Origin: Pseudoalteromonas rubra
GTDB taxonomy: Bacteria > Pseudomonadota > Gammaproteobacteria > Enterobacterales > Alteromonadaceae
Direction: 5' to 3'
DNA length: 64,000 nt
NCBI RefSeq assembly: GCF_005887095.1
Contig: NZ_PNCI01000019.1
Coordinates: forward strand, 1-64,000
This document shows positions 17,338 through 26,725 of this stretch, piece by piece; positions within the stretch are counted from its first letter, which is position 1; the number at the start of each line of letters is the position of its first letter. Made by a program: the position numbers and the translations under genes. The notes below the pieces were generated by a model. It worked only from the letters and a program-made list of their open reading frames with translations, ran no database searches and was not told the DNA's origin.

Positions 17338-17355
17338 GATGACAGCGTTGTCATC
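17338..17355. promoter_or_regulatory. LacI-family (NagR-like) operator, proximal copy
   Basis: GATGACAGCGTTGTCATC has the same 14-base core (TGACAGCGTTGTCA) as the distal copy. It ends 53 bases before the receptor start codon, in the position expected for repression of the downstream promoter or transcript. Confidence 0.75.
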
Positions 17356-17408
17356 ATCACTGGGCAGAAGTGATTTAAAAACCAACAAAATGATTCAAGG
17401 GGAATCCT

Positions 17409-20138
17409 GTGTTAGCTAATAATTTTAAGAAAAGCTTACTTGCAGCAAAGGTTGGCCTAATCCTGGGTACGGGTGTGACAGGCGTGGCGTTTGCTGAAGA
17501 AAACCAGACTGGCGTGAAAGAAGATGTTGAAGTTATTGAAGTACGCGGTATTCGCCGCTCACTGGAAGCTTCACTGAATACCAAACGATTTGCGACTTCT
17601 GTCGTTGATGCAGTTTCTGCAGAAGATGTAGGTAAATTCCCTGACAGTGATGTCGGTGAAGCACTAGGTCGAATCTCTGGTGTATCTGTTGGCAGACAAT
17701 TTGGTCAGGGCCAGCAAGTGTCTATTCGTGGTGCTTCAGCTCAACTGACGCGTACCTTGTTGAATGGGCACACAGTTTCTTCAACAAACTGGTACGATCA
17801 ACAATCTATCGACCGCAGCTTTAACTATTCACTTATGCCTGCGGAAATGGTCGGTGGAATCGATGTTTATAAGTCATCTCAGGCCGATCTACCAGAAGGT
17901 GGTGTTGGTGGTGTTATCATTGTTAAGACCCGTAAGCCGCTTGACCTTGACGCTAACACGGTATTCGGCAGCGTAAAATTTGATTATGGTTCAATTGCTG
18001 AACAGTGGGACCCTGAAGTTTCTGGCTTATACAGCTGGAAGAATGATGACGAAACCTTCGGTGCATTGGTGGCGCTAGCGCGTAAAGAAACTGAATATCA
18101 ACGTCGCGGTACAGAAACGATTCTGGCCTGGGGTGGCGCTGTTGCACCAACAGTATTCAAACAAGAGCGTGAGCGTACAGCTTATAATATTGCACTGCAA
18201 TATGCGCCAACCGACGAGATGGAGTTTGGTCTGAATTATACGGCGCTTGACCTGCAGGCTGACAATATCAACTCTTCTCTGTTCTTGTTTTCACAGGGCG
18301 CAGATGCCGCACGTTGGATCCCATTTGGTGACAAATACAGCAACGGTGGTGCCGATGAGAATCCGGTAGATGGCCCACTGGGTAATATGCCTGCGTGTCA
18401 GCAGGTGAATGCATCAAATGACTGTGTTAAAACCACGTTAGATGCACTGGCTGGTGGTAGCTGGGGTCAGACCTGGGTACGTGATGCAGAAATGGATTCT
18501 CAAACCATTGAAATTAATGGTAAATACACTACAGATAACTTTGTGATCGATGGTCGTATCGGTACAACAAAGTCAGACGGGGGTACTAACTTTACCGCAG
18601 CGCAGCGTGAAGGTATTGGCCAGGCGTCTGATTTTGCCGGTGTCTATGATGCAACTGGCAAAATTTATCATGTCGACACAGCTGTGAAGTCTTGGACGCG
18701 TGATGATTTTGTAGGTGACGGTAAATTAGATATCCCAGGCTGGTCTATTCGCAGTCAGCCAAATACCGACGAGGAAGACTTTGTACAGGGTAATATTAAG
18801 TTTTTTGTAGACTTTGGCGCTATTACGTCGATTAAAACGGGTTTCTCGTATGCAGAGCACTTTGTTGAAGAACGTACCTTCTGGCCAAATCCGCGCGTTG
18901 CGTTAAATGATGTAGATGGCACTGCGACTAAACTGTATAAGGAAAGCCAGCTTGAACTTTCTCAGGGCATGCTATTCCCAGAAGCAGACTATGATGCGAT
19001 GTTGTCGCGTGCACAAAATACATTAGGCGAGTGGGAATTACTGCGCTCTGGTTATGGTACAGTTGAAGAAGAGAACTTCGCAGCGTATGTCATGGCTGAG
19101 TTTTCTGCGGAAGGTATTCGCGGTAACTTCGGTCTGAGATATATCAGTACTGACGCCGAGTCTGATTTCTTTGCGGTCGACTTTGCTGGTCTGGCAGCTG
19201 GTAAGTATAAAGAAGGTGGTGTACTTGAGGGTTATCAGGCATACGAAAGAACACTGACGACGGAAAAGGGCAGTTACAATGATGTGCTGCCAAGCGTTAA
19301 CGTGGTATTCGACCTGGCAGACGATTTAATTTTACGTACTTCAGCCTCTCAGGTAATTGCACGTCCAAACTACGCGGATATGTTCTCTCGCCAGGAGCAA
19401 ACAGGCTTTAACGACGATCTGGAGCTAAACGAAGTGTTGTCAAAAGGCTCGCCAGCGCTCAAACCGTTTAAAGCAACCCAGGCAGACCTGAGTATTGAGT
19501 GGTACTATAGTGACAGTGCGTTGCTATCAGCAACTTATTTCATCAAAGACATTTCTAACTTCACCACAGCAACACTTGTCCAGGATCAGTCGTTGGGTAT
19601 CGTCGATAACTTTGGCAACGATAACTGGACCCTGAGTACTAAGCGTAATGCGGTCGGTGGTCAAATTCGCGGTGTTGAATTGCAATGGCAAAACTCGTTC
19701 GATAACGGTTTTGGTTACGTTACTAACTACACCTTTGTTGACGCAGATGCAGAAGGCGAAAACTACGCTGACCTGATCCCTGAGTTTTCTGATTCAAGTA
19801 AGCACACGGTTAACCTGGTGGGCTTCTATGAAACGGATGATTACACGATTCGTGCAGCATACAACTGGCGCTCAGAATACATGATCCGTGAAGGCGCGAA
19901 GTTCTACGGCAACCGTATGCATGACGACTATGGTACGTTAGATATTACGGCAACTTACACACTGAACGACTACATTGGTTTCTCTTTTGAAGTCGTGAAC
20001 CTGCTTGAAGAAGACAGCGTTCAGTATGGTGCAGCCAGTGATGGTGCCTCAGTGAAGAATGAGCTGAAGAATAACTACCCGGCTTGGTCTTTCGAAGGTG
20101 AAAGACGAATTAAAGCAGGTGTTAACTTCCGCTTCTAA
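17409..20138 (+). CDS. TonB-dependent receptor, probable chitooligosaccharide/glycan type
   Basis: This is a 909-aa receptor starting at GTG 17409, with AAGGGG 6 bases upstream. A signal peptide ends GVAFA (about residue 29). The TonB-box stretch VEVIEVRGIRRSLEASLN is typical of the large TonB receptors of Alteromonadales, Xanthomonas and Caulobacter that import carbohydrates. The plug has GKFPDSDVGEALGRISGVSV and LPEGGVGGVIIVKTRKPLDL. The barrel ends KAGVNFRF with the terminal Phe. The two NagR-like operators upstream and the halogenase-like and sapC genes downstream are the arrangement described for N-acetylglucosamine/chitin regulons. The substrate is therefore likely a chitin-derived oligosaccharide, though this is not proved by the barrel sequence. 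An intrinsic terminator follows. Confidence 0.9.
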   Translation: MLANNFKKSLLAAKVGLILGTGVTGVAFAEENQTGVKEDVEVIEVRGIRRSLEASLNTKRFATSVVDAVSAEDVGKFPDSDVGEALGRISGVSVGRQFGQGQQVSIRGASAQLTRTLLNGHTVSSTNWYDQQSIDRSFNYSLMPAEMVGGIDVYKSSQADLPEGGVGGVIIVKTRKPLDLDANTVFGSVKFDYGSIAEQWDPEVSGLYSWKNDDETFGALVALARKETEYQRRGTETILAWGGAVAPTVFKQERERTAYNIALQYAPTDEMEFGLNYTALDLQADNINSSLFLFSQGADAARWIPFGDKYSNGGADENPVDGPLGNMPACQQVNASNDCVKTTLDALAGGSWGQTWVRDAEMDSQTIEINGKYTTDNFVIDGRIGTTKSDGGTNFTAAQREGIGQASDFAGVYDATGKIYHVDTAVKSWTRDDFVGDGKLDIPGWSIRSQPNTDEEDFVQGNIKFFVDFGAITSIKTGFSYAEHFVEERTFWPNPRVALNDVDGTATKLYKESQLELSQGMLFPEADYDAMLSRAQNTLGEWELLRSGYGTVEEENFAAYVMAEFSAEGIRGNFGLRYISTDAESDFFAVDFAGLAAGKYKEGGVLEGYQAYERTLTTEKGSYNDVLPSVNVVFDLADDLILRTSASQVIARPNYADMFSRQEQTGFNDDLELNEVLSKGSPALKPFKATQADLSIEWYYSDSALLSATYFIKDISNFTTATLVQDQSLGIVDNFGNDNWTLSTKRNAVGGQIRGVELQWQNSFDNGFGYVTNYTFVDADAEGENYADLIPEFSDSSKHTVNLVGFYETDDYTIRAAYNWRSEYMIREGAKFYGNRMHDDYGTLDITATYTLNDYIGFSFEVVNLLEEDSVQYGAASDGASVKNELKNNYPAWSFEGERRIKAGVNFRF

Positions 20139-20150
20139 TTTGTGTTAATT

Positions 20151-20181
20151 AAAAAACCCAGCTTGTGCTGGGTTTTTTTTT
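20151..20181 (+). terminator. intrinsic terminator between receptor and halogenase-like genes
   Basis: Six A, CCCAGC, a TTGT loop, GCTGGG and nine T. The halogenase-like gene begins 24 bases later without its own obvious promoter, so it probably depends on read-through. Confidence 0.9.
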
Positions 20182-20205
20182 CTAAAAATTAAACTGTTGA
20201 TATTT

Positions 20206-21729
20206 ATGCAATCAATCATAATTGTTGGCGGTGGTACGGCTGGCTGGCTGACCGCGGTCATGTTAAACCACAGCTATAACAAACTCGGGCAACAAGTAGA
20301 GATACATGTCATAGAAAGCCCGGAAGTGGATATCGTCGGCGTTGGTGAAGCGACCGTACCAGCTATCAAGGATTTTCTTCAGGCGGTGGGGATCAGTGAG
20401 TACGAATTTCTTCGTCATACCAATGCAACAATAAAAAATGGCATTCTATTTAGAAACTGGCGCACCGCAAAAAACGGCCGTACCCACGAATATTTACACC
20501 CGTTTGAGCAGCAAAGAATAGAAAAGCGACTGGATATTTCGACTTCCTGGTTGCTGAGCGAACGTGAGTTACCCTACGACCAATCGGTATCACTGGTTTC
20601 AGCTTTGGTATCACAAGAGCTTGCGCCAAAAACGCTATCAGGTAAGGAGTATGAGGGCCTGTTTCGTTACAGCTATCATCTGGACGCGCGATTATTTGGA
20701 CATTATCTCAGGAATTTTGCTCAGGCACGTGGCGTAAAAAGAACGGAAGCTCATGTCAGTAAGGTTGTTACTGAGCAGGGTAAAATCGTTCGGCTGGAGA
20801 CTGAGCATGGTTCATTCCAAGCTGACTTGTTTGTTGATTGCAGCGGTTTCAAAGGACTGTTAATCAATAAGGTTGAGCCCCAGGGTAACTGGATGTCGTA
20901 TCAAGACTCGTTGCTGTGCGATAAAGCGGTCACGGTACAACAGCCCCATGAGCCACGGTATAAGCCCAAACCTTATACGGTCTCAGAAGCGCTAAGCAGT
21001 GGCTGGGCCTGGCGCATAGATCTACAGAACAGGCAAGGTGCTGGGTACGTCTATAGTAGCCGTCACCTCAATAAAGCTGAGGCCGAAAAAGAGTTCAGGG
21101 CATACCTGGGATTGCCCCCTGAGGTCACCGTCAGACACCTCGATATGCAAATAGGCCGACGTAAACAACAATGGGTCGGAAACTGTGTCGCGGTTGGCCT
21201 GTCCAGTGGCTTCATTGAGCCGCTTGAATCAACCGGGATCCACCTGATTTATCTTGCCGCCCGGGCGATTGCTTTGCATCATAACTTTAACCATACAAAC
21301 CAGGTGATCAGAGACAGTTTCAATCGTCAGATGGGCCAGACTTATGATGAGCTGAGAGACTTTATTGTGATGCATTATGTGCTTTCTGACAGAGAAGATA
21401 GCCCGTTCTGGCGAGATGTTAAAGGGACTTTAGCGCATACACCGTCACTTGAAGCGCAGCTTGAACTGTGGCGCCATAAAGTGTGTGAGTACTTTGATGT
21501 CTGCAATAGCGCGTCTCATATGTTCAGTGACGCCAGCTATCGTTACATTCTTTATGGCATGGAATACTATCCCAAGTTAAATTTACCCAGTCGTGCGGGA
21601 GAGTTTACGGATGTGTTTGCGCAAATTGCGAAGTGGCAAAAAGAAGTCACCAGAGTGGCAATACGTCATACTGATTTTTTAGACGCTTTACAATCAAATG
21701 GCAATTTGGTTACTGTAAAAATGAAGTAA
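20206..21729 (+). CDS. flavin-dependent tryptophan-halogenase-like protein 1
   Basis: This is a 507-aa protein from the ATG at 20206; the longer frame starts at a TTG with no better signal. GGGTAGWLTA at the N-terminus binds FAD. K77 in NATIKNGILFRNW matches the catalytic Lys79 of PrnA, and the Glu of EPLESTG matches PrnA Glu346, so both key residues remain. The WxWxIP motif of halogenases is WAWRID, lacking the final Pro. The family is common beside TonB receptors and SapC in glycan-use loci, where its real substrate is not settled. True halogenation is possible but unproved. The next paralogue starts 13 bases downstream. Confidence 0.85.
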   Translation: MQSIIIVGGGTAGWLTAVMLNHSYNKLGQQVEIHVIESPEVDIVGVGEATVPAIKDFLQAVGISEYEFLRHTNATIKNGILFRNWRTAKNGRTHEYLHPFEQQRIEKRLDISTSWLLSERELPYDQSVSLVSALVSQELAPKTLSGKEYEGLFRYSYHLDARLFGHYLRNFAQARGVKRTEAHVSKVVTEQGKIVRLETEHGSFQADLFVDCSGFKGLLINKVEPQGNWMSYQDSLLCDKAVTVQQPHEPRYKPKPYTVSEALSSGWAWRIDLQNRQGAGYVYSSRHLNKAEAEKEFRAYLGLPPEVTVRHLDMQIGRRKQQWVGNCVAVGLSSGFIEPLESTGIHLIYLAARAIALHHNFNHTNQVIRDSFNRQMGQTYDELRDFIVMHYVLSDREDSPFWRDVKGTLAHTPSLEAQLELWRHKVCEYFDVCNSASHMFSDASYRYILYGMEYYPKLNLPSRAGEFTDVFAQIAKWQKEVTRVAIRHTDFLDALQSNGNLVTVKMK

Positions 21730-21742
21730 ATATGGGTTACCT

Positions 21743-23275
21743 GTGAAAGAAATCAAGAAATATGTGGTAGTGGGTGGCGGAACCGCAGGCTGGCTTTCGG
21801 CCAATCTACTTGCTGCACAGCTTAAAGACATGCCGACTCATTCGGTCACTTTGATTGAGTCTCCGACTATCCCCATTATCGGTGTGGGGGAGGGAACCGT
21901 CCCGTCAATTCGCAAGACATTACAAAAAATTGGCTTACCGGAAACCACACTATTTCAGGAATGCGATGCAACGTTTAAACAGTCAATCAAGTTTGTAAAT
22001 TGGCTGGATAAGCATCGCCATGGGAAAAATAATGCCTATCATCATTTGTTTGACTATCCTTTTCCATTCGGTGAAAACCTGGCCGATTTTTGGCTGGCTG
22101 AGGGTAAGGGTGAGCACTTTGCGGATATGGTTTCATTTCAGGGCAAGTGCTGTGATGAGCATAAAGCACCCAAGCTCATTACACATCCAGAATATCAGGG
22201 GGTATCTGATTACGCTTATCATTTCGATGCACATAAGTTTGCCGGCGTGCTTGCCAAACACGCTATGGAGAACTTTGGCGTGGAACATATCCGGGCGAAT
22301 GTAATCAACCTTAAGCAATCTGTGTGTGGCAATATAGAACAGCTGGTGCTGGATAACGGCGCTGTGGTTGACCTTGACATGGTTATAGATTGTAGCGGGT
22401 TTTCATCATACATACTGGGACAGCAGCTTGCAGTGCCATTTATTTCTAAGTCTGATCAGCTATTTATTAATCGCGCACTGACAGTTCAGGTGCCGTACAC
22501 TTCAGAGGTATCACTACCCCCTTATACAATATCGACAGCCCATCAGTTCGGCTGGATTTGGGATATCGGACTGACGACCCGAAGAGGCGTGGGCCTGGTA
22601 TACGATGATTCTTTGACCAATAAAGAGACTGCATACGCAAAACTCGCCCGTTATTTAGGCCGTGACCCCGAACAATACACGGTCAGAGATATTCCCATGC
22701 CGGTGGGTGTCAGAGAAAAGGTGTGGGTCAATAATTGCGTGGCCATTGGCTTGTCACAGGGATTTGTTGAGCCGCTAGAGGCAACGGCAATCTTGCTGGC
22801 TGATTTTTCAGCCAACTTGCTGTGTAATAAGTTGCCCCGGTTTGCTGATGAACTGCCCGCTATCGCCACACAGTTTAACGAGCGTGTGGCGCATGCCTGG
22901 CTAAGAGTACTCGATTTTGTGAAGTTACATTATTGTATTTCGGATCGACAGGACAGCGAGTTTTGGCGTAAAAACCGATCTGCTGACAGTATTCCAGACT
23001 CCCTTAAGCAGCGTCTTGAATTATGGCGCTATGCACCACCTGGCGGCGACGACTTTATGACCAAGTTCGAGGTGTTTGATGTGGAGAACTACCTTTATGT
23101 ATTATACGGCATGAAATATGGTACGCGTAGCAAGGCACTGTCTGGGGCTGAGATTAAGCGGCTCTCTCAACAAGTAGCGCAGGTACGTGAAGTTGCGTTG
23201 CAGCAATGTCAGTCTCTTCCGTCACACAATCAGCTGCTGGCGCTGATACAGCGCCATGGTATGCACAAAGTTTAG
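21743..23275 (+). CDS. flavin-dependent tryptophan-halogenase-like protein 2
   Basis: This is a 510-aa paralogue of the preceding gene, starting at GTG 21743 (an upstream ATG in another frame ends at once). VVVGGGTAGWLSA is the FAD site. K79 in CDATFKQSIKFVNW falls exactly at the PrnA Lys79 position, and the Glu in FVEPLEAT is kept. The WxWxIP motif is WIWDIG, again without Pro. The Ser next to the catalytic Glu is Ala here. It probably works with protein 1 in the receptor locus. Its last four bases overlap tail-to-tail with the DUF6445-type gene on the other strand. Confidence 0.85.
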   Translation: MKEIKKYVVVGGGTAGWLSANLLAAQLKDMPTHSVTLIESPTIPIIGVGEGTVPSIRKTLQKIGLPETTLFQECDATFKQSIKFVNWLDKHRHGKNNAYHHLFDYPFPFGENLADFWLAEGKGEHFADMVSFQGKCCDEHKAPKLITHPEYQGVSDYAYHFDAHKFAGVLAKHAMENFGVEHIRANVINLKQSVCGNIEQLVLDNGAVVDLDMVIDCSGFSSYILGQQLAVPFISKSDQLFINRALTVQVPYTSEVSLPPYTISTAHQFGWIWDIGLTTRRGVGLVYDDSLTNKETAYAKLARYLGRDPEQYTVRDIPMPVGVREKVWVNNCVAIGLSQGFVEPLEATAILLADFSANLLCNKLPRFADELPAIATQFNERVAHAWLRVLDFVKLHYCISDRQDSEFWRKNRSADSIPDSLKQRLELWRYAPPGGDDFMTKFEVFDVENYLYVLYGMKYGTRSKALSGAEIKRLSQQVAQVREVALQQCQSLPSHNQLLALIQRHGMHKV

Positions 23276-23964
23276 CTATTGGGCGTTAACCTGAAAAAAG
23301 AAGCCACGGTAAGACGGCCATTACTCGGGTTAGCGCTGATACTGTGAGGGTGCACATTGGCGCTGTGCAAAATATTACTTGGATAAAGCACCAGGCGATT
23401 AAACTTGGCTTCTATATTCAGCACTTGCTCAAAGAGCTGGTTGGAGCCATTGAGGTAGCCATCGGGATCCTGTTGTTGAGACTCCACCATATTAACCATA
23501 GCCATGATCTCGTCCTGACTGTCCTGGTCGAAACGGACTCTATTTGCAGGTTTAAACCGGTAGATGGAGGTGCCGCCCATATGTGGACCACATAGATAAT
23601 GAACGCTGGCATATTCCTGGTTGTCTGTAGAGTCGATGTGCGGCATCTTTTGAACACTCAGAAGTTGTTCAGGCTGCTGAGTGATCAGTGACAGCATACA
23701 ACGATGGATCTGAGGCTCAACACCCTCAAACAGTGTTGTGAGCAAAGCGCTTAGTACTCTGTGATAGGGCAGAGGTAATGCATCTCGGATCCCGGGGTAG
23801 AGGGTGCCATCTTTACCTATCGGATTAAAGTAGGCTGATTTTTGTGCAAATGCTTGCACCTCTTCCGGGTTTTCCAAAAAATCATCAACGACATAAACGT
23901 CACAATGACATTCATCGAGGGTGATTTTTTCAATCTTAAGATGCGCATTGAGTACGGGTTTCAT
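23272..23964 (-). CDS. DUF6445-type putative Fe(II)/2-oxoglutarate oxygenase
   Basis: This is a 230-aa protein without a signal peptide. PHIDSTDNQEYASVHYL gives a His-x-Asp pair, YPSNILHSANVHPHS a distal His, and NGRLTVASFF an Arg, the order expected of a Fe(II)/2-oxoglutarate oxygenase fold. I recognise the overall pattern as DUF6445, found with tryptophan-halogenase-like genes, SapC and TonB receptors. The reaction is unknown. It is transcribed towards the halogenase-like genes from the 360-bp region it shares with sapC. The name is from memory of the family; the catalytic residues are visible. Confidence 0.7.
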   Translation of the reverse strand: MKPVLNAHLKIEKITLDECHCDVYVVDDFLENPEEVQAFAQKSAYFNPIGKDGTLYPGIRDALPLPYHRVLSALLTTLFEGVEPQIHRCMLSLITQQPEQLLSVQKMPHIDSTDNQEYASVHYLCGPHMGGTSIYRFKPANRVRFDQDSQDEIMAMVNMVESQQQDPDGYLNGSNQLFEQVLNIEAKFNRLVLYPSNILHSANVHPHSISANPSNGRLTVASFFRLTPNS

Positions 23965-24324
23965 TTACTTTAACCTTTGCGGACGGAATGATTATTGACT
24001 GCTTGCATACAACAAACGCAGTAGTACCGCAATAGCCTACATGGTCGTACGGTGAGAGTAAATTAGCTTATCTAAGATTTTGAAATACAACCGTTCAGAG
24101 CCCATGGCAGCGTAACTTTTGTGTGCTTTTTTAAAGTCACTTATTTAAGTCGAAAAGTACTTATTTTAACCGGCAAAGCGATGTGCCAAATTAAGGTATG
24201 AAAAAAACAAATTGTAGGAACGAAAGAAACAAAATTGTTATCAACTAGTGCTTTCCTTTTGCCGTCAAAACCATTAGCCTATGGCTATATTTGATTATAA
24301 TTACATTTAAAACGGAGCAGTATT
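23965..24324. other. 360-bp divergent promoter region
   Basis: This lies between the divergent DUF6445-type and sapC genes. I see no gene and no copy of the NagR-like operator. A small dyad TAGCC-TAT-GGCTA lies at 24275-24287, 38 bases before the sapC start. Confidence 0.5.
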
Positions 24325-25035
24325 ATGGCGGAGCAACAAGTGCAGCCTTTACACAACGAAAAACATGCCAACATTAAAGTAAAAAATGGCATTAACGTAG
24401 AATTCTTGAAATCTCAGCACTTGATCCCGGTCGTTGCACACGAGTTTGCACGTGTTGCAACTGAATTCCCGATGGCATTTGTTAAGAACACTGAAAGTGG
24501 CCAGTTCCAGGCTGTTGCCCTGTTTGGCCTTGAGCCAGGTGAAAACCTGTTTGTACAAGATGGCGAATGGACTGCGGGTATTGCGCCACTGGCAGCATCT
24601 CGTTACCCATTTGGTCTGGTTAAGCACCCAGAGCAAGACCAGTACGGCATCGTAATCGACGAAGCAAGCTCACTGGTTGGTGAAGAAGAAGGTAGCGCTT
24701 TGTTCGAAGATGGCAAAGAAACAGAATACCTGGAGCGTCGCAAAGAAGCACTGGTTAACTACATTGAGTTTTCTCGTGTAACTGAAGCATTCACACAATA
24801 CCTGGCTGAAAAAGAGCTGCTTGTTCAACAAACTCTGACAGTTGAAATCGCTGGTGAGAAGAAAGACATCAACGGTATTTATCTGGTAGACGAGCGTAAG
24901 CTAAACGAACTGAATGATGAAGAGTTCCTGGAACTGCGTAAGCGTGGTTACCTGGCGCCAATCTTCTCTTTCCTGACTTCAACGCATCAGGTTGGCCGTT
25001 TGGCACGTCTGAAAGCAAAGCGTCAGGCAAGCTAA
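24325..25035 (+). CDS. SapC family protein
   Basis: This is a 236-aa protein with a GGAG site before the ATG. HLIPVVAHEFARVATEFPMAF, ALFGLEPGENLFV, YPFGLV and YLAPIFSFLTSTHQVGRLARL are typical of the SapC family, named after a Campylobacter surface-layer gene. In Alteromonadales and Caulobacter it occurs in TonB-receptor loci for glycans together with tryptophan-halogenase-like and DUF6445 proteins. It has no signal peptide, and the biochemical function is not known. A strong terminator follows. Confidence 0.85.
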   Translation: MAEQQVQPLHNEKHANIKVKNGINVEFLKSQHLIPVVAHEFARVATEFPMAFVKNTESGQFQAVALFGLEPGENLFVQDGEWTAGIAPLAASRYPFGLVKHPEQDQYGIVIDEASSLVGEEEGSALFEDGKETEYLERRKEALVNYIEFSRVTEAFTQYLAEKELLVQQTLTVEIAGEKKDINGIYLVDERKLNELNDEEFLELRKRGYLAPIFSFLTSTHQVGRLARLKAKRQAS

Positions 25036-25058
25036 GTCACTCGTGACTTTATTGTAAG

Positions 25059-25085
25059 AAAGCGCCTTAATGGCGCTTTTTTTTT
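25059..25085 (+). terminator. intrinsic terminator after sapC
   Basis: AAAGCGCC, a TTAAT loop, GGCGC and nine T. Confidence 0.9.
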
Positions 25086-25158
25086 ATCGCTTTTTTTTGT
25101 ATCCGAAATTTAAATCCGGCAACTTAGTTCCACAATAAAAGAACAACAGGAACCGGAC

Positions 25159-26199
25159 ATGCGCCATATACTATTCACCTCATCCTTTATTGCTGCACTG
25201 AGTGCTGCACACCCCGCTTTTGCATCTAAACCTGAGGCGCCCATCGCCATTGCTATTCATGGTGGTGCTGGCACGATTGAAAAATCACGCTTCACACCTG
25301 AACAGGAAAAAGCCTATAGACAGACGCTTAAAGTGGCTGTTGAGCAGGGCTATGCGGTCTTAGAGCAAGGTGGTGAGAGCCTGGATGCTATTACTGCAGC
25401 AATTAAAGTACTGGAAAATTCTCCGTTTTTTAATGCCGGAAAAGGAGCCGTGTATACTTATGATGGCGCTCATGAACTGGACGCATCGATTATGGATGGA
25501 CGGGATCGTCAGGCAGGTGCGGTTGCCGGGGTGAAGCATGTGAAAAACCCTATCATTCTGGCCAGAGCGGTCATGGAAAAGTCGGTGCATGTCATGCTCA
25601 GCGGTACCGGGGCGGAAGAATTTGCTAAGCGAGAGGGCATGTCATTCGTGGACAACGACTATTTTGATACGCCTCACCGTTATGAAGCCTGGCAAAAAGC
25701 ACGTAAGAAACTGGAGCAAGCTGAGCAGGGCAGCAAAGACTATCAGGCACAGCATCAGCAGTTGCCGCAGCAATATAAAATGGGCACTGTGGGGGCCGTT
25801 GCCCTGGACAAAAATGGCAATCTTGCAGCAGGTACGTCGACAGGAGGTATGACAGCAAAACGATTTGGTCGTGTTGGTGACTCTCCGATTATCGGCGCAG
25901 GCACCTTTGCAGACAATGATTCTTGTGCGGTGTCAGCCACGGGGCATGGTGAGTATTTTATTCGCTATAACGTTGCCGCTGATATCTGTGCAAGGGTGCA
26001 GTATCAGGATAAGTCCGTGGCGCAAGCCGGACAGGAAGTGATTTTTGGTCCTATGTTTGAAGCTGGCGGGACAGGTGGGGTAATCATTTTAGACGCTCAG
26101 GGCAACTTTAGCATGCCATTTAATACCAAAGGCATGTATCGTGCCAGCAAATCCAACACTCAGCCTACCTACGTGGGTATTTTCAAAGAGACAGACTAA
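25159..26199 (+). CDS. iaaA: secreted isoaspartyl peptidase / type III L-asparaginase
   Basis: This is a 346-aa Ntn-hydrolase with a signal peptide (1-22, ending AFA) and an AGGAA site. AIAIHGGAGTIEKSRF is the family N-terminus, and FNAGKGAVYTYDGAHELDAS follows. T210 in MGTVGAVALD is the nucleophile exposed by self-cleavage, followed by GNLAAGTSTGGMTAK and GAGTFADNDSCAVSATGHGE. The enzyme removes isoaspartyl residues from beta-aspartyl peptides and hydrolyses asparagine. The signal peptide places it in the periplasm. It appears to be its own unit, with sapC's terminator before it. Confidence 0.92.
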   Translation: MRHILFTSSFIAALSAAHPAFASKPEAPIAIAIHGGAGTIEKSRFTPEQEKAYRQTLKVAVEQGYAVLEQGGESLDAITAAIKVLENSPFFNAGKGAVYTYDGAHELDASIMDGRDRQAGAVAGVKHVKNPIILARAVMEKSVHVMLSGTGAEEFAKREGMSFVDNDYFDTPHRYEAWQKARKKLEQAEQGSKDYQAQHQQLPQQYKMGTVGAVALDKNGNLAAGTSTGGMTAKRFGRVGDSPIIGAGTFADNDSCAVSATGHGEYFIRYNVAADICARVQYQDKSVAQAGQEVIFGPMFEAGGTGGVIILDAQGNFSMPFNTKGMYRASKSNTQPTYVGIFKETD

Positions 26200-26296
26200 C
26201 CCTATTCAGCCTGCTTAACGTCTGCAAACTTAGGCAATTTTTGTAACGCCAGCTACTATTTAATATGAAGCTGGTGTTTTCTTAGGGGAATGAAAT

Positions 26297-26725
26297 ATGC
26301 AATCTGTCAAAGTAGCAGACTATCTTAATCATCGTCCGGTGACTTTTAAAGCGGACATGCGCATCGAGTCGGCCGTGGAAAAACTACTGCAAAGTGGTCA
26401 GGCCGGAGGTCCCGTGATCGACGACATGCAACGCGTAGTGGGCTTTTTATCAGAGCAGGACTGTATCCGAACTATGCTTGAAGCTACTTATCAGAACGAA
26501 TCTCATAGCATAGTGGCCGATGTGATGAATGCTGAACCTTTGTGTGTCAGCCCGGACGATAGCATTCTAAAGCTGGCTGACAGAATGACCGCCGATAAAC
26601 CAAAAATCTATCCGGTGTGTGACAGTGACTGTCGGCTGGTTGGGGTGATCAGTCGCACGCATGTACTGTATGCTATCGATAAACATCTGCATGATACCTA
26701 TGAGTCGGGACATCGTTTTGTCTGA
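26297..26725 (+). CDS. CBS-domain pair protein
   Basis: This is a 142-aa protein made of two CBS motifs (about 7-60 and 76-135) with no other domain. Landmarks are VADYLNHRPVTFKADMRIESAV with GGPVIDDMQRVVGFLSEQD, and VADVMNAEPLCVSPDDSILKLA with IYPVCDSDCRLVGVISRTHVL. CBS pairs bind adenine nucleotides and act as regulatory modules. AGGGGAA precedes the ATG. The partner is unknown. Confidence 0.85.
   Translation: MQSVKVADYLNHRPVTFKADMRIESAVEKLLQSGQAGGPVIDDMQRVVGFLSEQDCIRTMLEATYQNESHSIVADVMNAEPLCVSPDDSILKLADRMTADKPKIYPVCDSDCRLVGVISRTHVLYAIDKHLHDTYESGHRFV

Larger units (their letters stand above)
16746..17408. other. 663-bp regulatory region without genes
   Basis: I see no coding sequence here. 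The region separates the divergent Cys-rich gene and the receptor gene, and holds two copies of an 18-bp LacI-type palindrome (listed separately) 319 bases apart. The rest is AT-rich with no other clear element. Confidence 0.6.
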
